Part shown: in pieces, positions 61,801 to 64,000 of the stretch
Layout of the letters: every line of letters starts with the position of its first letter
Position numbering within the stretch: the first letter of the stretch is position 1
Notes under the pieces: model-generated
What the model was told of the DNA's origin: nothing
The model's database searches: none
The model's input: only the letters and a program-made list of their open reading frames with translations
Position numbers and translations under genes: made by a program
Assembly (NCBI RefSeq): GCF_015999465.1
Contig: NZ_CP065534.1
Coordinates: forward strand, 3,038,001 to 3,102,000
DNA from: Lonsdalea populi
Lineage (GTDB): Bacteria; Pseudomonadota; Gammaproteobacteria; Enterobacterales; Enterobacteriaceae
Reading direction: 5' to 3'
DNA: 64,000 nucleotides

Positions 61801-64000
61801 GAACCGGAGGTGTACATGATATAAGCGAGCTGGGAACCGTCGCACGGCGCGGATGCGACATGGCCCTCTTCTGCCCAGCCTGTACCGCCCGGTGACGGGC
61901 TATCCATATTCACCATCGCACACTCAAGCGGCAGTCCATCAAACACGTGACGCGTTTTCGAATCCGTAATCAGCACCTCGGAGGCGCTATCCGCCAGAAT
62001 AAACTGCAAATGCGCCTGCGGATATCCGCCATCCAGCGGGACATAAGCGCCGCCTGCCTTGAGCGTCGCCAATATCGCCACGATAAGCTCGCCGCTGCGC
62101 GCCAGCGCGATCGCCACCCGACTGCCGGGCCGAACGCCGAGCGCGGCCAGCCGTCCGGCCAGTTGATTGGCCCTCGCATCCAGTTCGCCATAACTCATTT
62201 GCTGTTCACCCCACCTTATGGCCGATGCATTGGGATGCCGCAACGCCCGCTCCTCAAACAGCTCTGGCAGGCTCTTCTGCGTCGGGTATGCCGCCCGCGT
62301 CTGGTTGAAGTCGCCCAACACCCGCTGGCGCTCGGAGGAAGAGAGCAGCGGCAACGCTTGCACCGGTTGATTCGGCTCGGACGTCATGCCTTGCAGCAGC
62401 CGTACCCAATAGCGCAAATAACGCTTTATGGTGACGTCATCGAACAGAGAAACCGCATAATTTAAACGCCCTACCACCCGGTTATCTTCTTCGTGCAGTT
62501 CCAGAATGAGATCGCACTGAGCGGTCGCCGTGTCGTGATGCAGCGGGGAGAGCGTCAGCCCGGGCCACTCGGCGGATTCAACGGGAAGATTTTGCCACGC
62601 CAACATGGCCTGAAAGACCGGCCCGTGCGACAAACTGCGGGCGGGAGCCAGCGCTTCCACCACCTGTTCGAAGGGAATATCCGCGTGTGCCTGTGCGGCC
62701 AGCTGCGTTTCTCGGATCTGCGCGATCAGCGCGACGGTATCGGGCTCTGCGGACAGATCGACGCGCAGCGCCTGGGTATTGACTAACATGCCGATCAGCG
62801 GCTCAAGTTCGCACCGGTTACGCCCGGCGATGGGCGTGCCGACGACCACATCTTCTTGTCCCGACAGTCGGCTCAGCAGCGCCGACCAGCCCGCCAGCAG
62901 CGCCATAAACAGCGTACCGCCGCAGCGCTGACCCAAGGCCTTCAGCGACTGAGTCAGCGCGCTATCCAGTTCAACCGCCAGGCTCGCGCCGCGGTAGTCC
63001 TGCACCAAAGGACGAGGGCGATCGCTTGGCAGCGTCAGACAATCCGGGATCCCCTGCAACTGCGCCATCCAGTACGCTTGCTGAGCCTCCAGTACCTCGC
63101 CTTGCATCTGCTCGCGTTGCCACTCGGCGTAATCGCCGAACTGGATCGTCATCGCCGGCAGCGGATCGGGTTGGTCCTGTATAAACGCCGAATAGAGCGT
63201 GCGCAGTTCGTTCATCATCACGCCCAGCGACCAGCCGTCGGCGATGATATGGTGCAGCGCCAGGCGAAGCCAATGCTCCCGCTCCGTTACCCGAATCAGC
63301 TGTCCCTGCGCCAAAGGACCGGCCGTCAGGTCGAATTCGGGCGTAAAAGACGCGCGCTCGTCATGCATTTCACTCGCCGTCTTCATCTGCAACGGGAACC
63401 CTCGATCTTCCGGCTCCACCACCTGCACCGGCTCGCCGTCCCGGCACTCAATGTGAGTCCGCAACGCCGCATGACGAGCGACGATGCGATCCAGCGCGCG
63501 CTGTAGCGCCAGCACATTGAGCGAGCCTGTCAGTTTGATGCCCCCGGCAATAACATAGGCCGCGCTGGCGTTGGCATCCCGCTGCGTCAGGAACCAAATT
63601 CGCCGTTGAGCCAAAGACAGCGGCGGCGCTTTTTCGGTGCCGCGCGGAATCGTCGGCACCGGCTCGCTCTGCGTCGCCGCCTCCAGCACGGCGGCGACAT
63701 CATGCAGCGCGGGACGCGCAAACAGCGTCGCCAGAGACAGCTCGCGCCCCAGTTCGTCGCGTAGTCGCGAGATCAGCTGCACGGCCAGCAACGAGTGTCC
63801 GCCCAGCGCGAAAAAGTCGTCGTACCGACTGACGTTTTCCACACCCAGAAGCGATTGCCATATCGCCGCCAACGTCGTTTCCATTTCGCCCTGCGGCGCG
63901 GCATAGGGCTGATGCGCAAACGCGGCCTGATCCGGGACCGGCAAGGCTTTGCGATCCACTTTGCCGTTCGCGGTGAGCGGCATCTCCGCCAGCGCCATCC
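58884..64000 (-). CDS. non-ribosomal peptide synthetase, C-terminal part with tandem thioesterases (5' end outside window)
   Basis: At least 1704 residues; the gene continues past the window. Domains in order, counted from the first Met in the window: end of an adenylation domain (TANGKVDRKAL, 9-19), a carrier domain (LGGHSLL, 65-71) and a condensation domain (about 125-545, HHIIADG at 249-255). A full adenylation domain follows (about 575-1070, YTSGSTGRPKG at 729-739, YKTGD at 957-961), then a carrier domain (LGGHSLL, 1118-1124). It ends with two thioesterases (GWSFGG at 1247-1252 and GHSFGG at 1531-1536). The last module adds one residue and the thioesterases release the peptide. The adenylation pocket looks hydrophobic; I do not assign a substrate. 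Confidence 0.95.
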   Translation of the reverse strand, partial: MALAEMPLTANGKVDRKALPVPDQAAFAHQPYAAPQGEMETTLAAIWQSLLGVENVSRYDDFFALGGHSLLAVQLISRLRDELGRELSLATLFARPALHDVAAVLEAATQSEPVPTIPRGTEKAPPLSLAQRRIWFLTQRDANASAAYVIAGGIKLTGSLNVLALQRALDRIVARHAALRTHIECRDGEPVQVVEPEDRGFPLQMKTASEMHDERASFTPEFDLTAGPLAQGQLIRVTEREHWLRLALHHIIADGWSLGVMMNELRTLYSAFIQDQPDPLPAMTIQFGDYAEWQREQMQGEVLEAQQAYWMAQLQGIPDCLTLPSDRPRPLVQDYRGASLAVELDSALTQSLKALGQRCGGTLFMALLAGWSALLSRLSGQEDVVVGTPIAGRNRCELEPLIGMLVNTQALRVDLSAEPDTVALIAQIRETQLAAQAHADIPFEQVVEALAPARSLSHGPVFQAMLAWQNLPVESAEWPGLTLSPLHHDTATAQCDLILELHEEDNRVVGRLNYAVSLFDDVTIKRYLRYWVRLLQGMTSEPNQPVQALPLLSSSERQRVLGDFNQTRAAYPTQKSLPELFEERALRHPNASAIRWGEQQMSYGELDARANQLAGRLAALGVRPGSRVAIALARSGELIVAILATLKAGGAYVPLDGGYPQAHLQFILADSASEVLITDSKTRHVFDGLPLECAMVNMDSPSPGGTGWAEEGHVASAPCDGSQLAYIMYTSGSTGRPKGVMVEHRNIVKLVINNGYADFRQSDRVACLANPAFDASTMEIWGPLLNGGCIVLFSQDTVLDPVRFAAELQRQRVDTVFMTIALFNQYADTLQPVLPGLRYLMVGGESLDLTFVRRVLRVGPPQNFLHMYGPTETTTYATAFRMNDADPGTGSMPIGRPIANTTIYILDRYRQPVPVGVSGELYIGGAGVARGYLNLDEQTTERFLPDPFSNEPGARMYKTGDLGRWLSDGNIEFMGRNDFQVKIRGFRIEPEEIAAALQALDEVSQAVVIVRTTATQEKQLVAYFTASEPEVDIASLQARIGARLPAYMVPSAYVRLENMPLTPNGKVNRAALPEPDDSARARCGYEAPQGHIECALAAIWQRLLGVEQVSRYDDFFALGGHSLLALRLVNDARRQGVHLTLSSLFSSPQLQALAAQSQSPQVERGHDRAVAFRATGEQRPLFIVPEASGELFYGPLLTACITEDIPVYGLPGPDCSQPPFATLEAAAARYVRIIRAAQPEGPYRLLGWSFGGTLAYEIAAQLLGQDQPVEFLGMLDTRLPDSPQGFVVPLDELLAMTDEEEMLAFLVRGDLDAIADGAVAVPPDAIARARRGRLEDHYDIGREAGIFPADWSPDYYRGWLCHRLALLRAQYRAPTLPLMLHLFIAQDEAAEGGRYLGWDRVLPTSDIHRIPVPGDHRRLVSEPYVQEVGKAISAALQTCRSQRKCSDDPLVVLQAGSGAGPTLLCIPGAGDNVFAFKELVQTLPGDWAVLGLQPRGLWDNEVPHTSVEEAAACYQQALSRYPLTETVHLLGHSFGGWVALELAARLEAAGIMPASLVLVDSDAPEPGTREYTDIQALMSLAELFEMRGCSLELTEERLASLTLPRRLEVMLERLVARGILPKQTKVSALAGIYRVFSTNIRTAYRPTALPSTAPVLVMAKEASPELLSDWQAVVPTLRGVCGEGNHIELLTSPCVQALSELLRR

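Overview
The window looks like the chromosome of an enterobacterium. Many predicted proteins align closely, as I remember them, with Escherichia coli proteins: KatE, EntC, YgaV/YgaP, MltB, DdlA, YdbK/NifJ, a LysM-YkuD L,D-transpeptidase, Acs, YjcE, GhxP, LpxP, RfbBDAC and ManBC. The base composition, the accessory content and the large NRPS suggest a plant-associated genus near Pectobacterium, Dickeya, Brenneria or Lonsdalea. The genus is inference only.

Left part (1-26900) is mostly housekeeping genes with scars between them. It holds a truncated secreted alpha/beta hydrolase, katE, and a decayed stretch with a probable HD-GYP remnant and a two-piece PD-(D/E)XK-type nuclease. An orphan entC-type isochorismate synthase follows, beside a degenerate IS3-family element and a RadC-like fragment. 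Then come ygaV-ygaP, mltB, ddlA, an acetyltransferase, nifJ, an L,D-transpeptidase, an AI-2E family permease and an orphan PAS protein. An acs pseudogene carries at least three lesions behind an intact CRP-like site. yjcE, ghxP and lpxP complete this part.

Middle part (27579-58400) is a surface polysaccharide (probably O-antigen) locus of the ABC-transporter type. Nearly all of it is read on the minus strand from an ops/JUMPstart element at about 58360. The order of transcription is rfbBADC (dTDP-L-rhamnose), manC-manB, wzm-wzt, and a four-gene module (CapK/PaaK-like ligase, deacetylase-like protein, WecB, TuaH-like transferase). Then come a long run of GT4-type glycosyltransferases with one histidine phosphatase, gmd-rmd (GDP-D-rhamnose) and a WbpZ-like transferase. 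A WbpM-type dehydratase (plus strand) and an epimerase with a PglC/WbaP-type sugar transferase (minus strand) close the locus and probably make and attach the first sugar. Enzymes for both rhamnose enantiomers are present. One transferase gene carries a run of ten G that could cause phase variation.

Right end (58884-64000) is the 3' part of a large NRPS gene with domains PCP-C-A-PCP-TE-TE. Its terminator separates it from the polysaccharide operon, and I see no functional link between the two.
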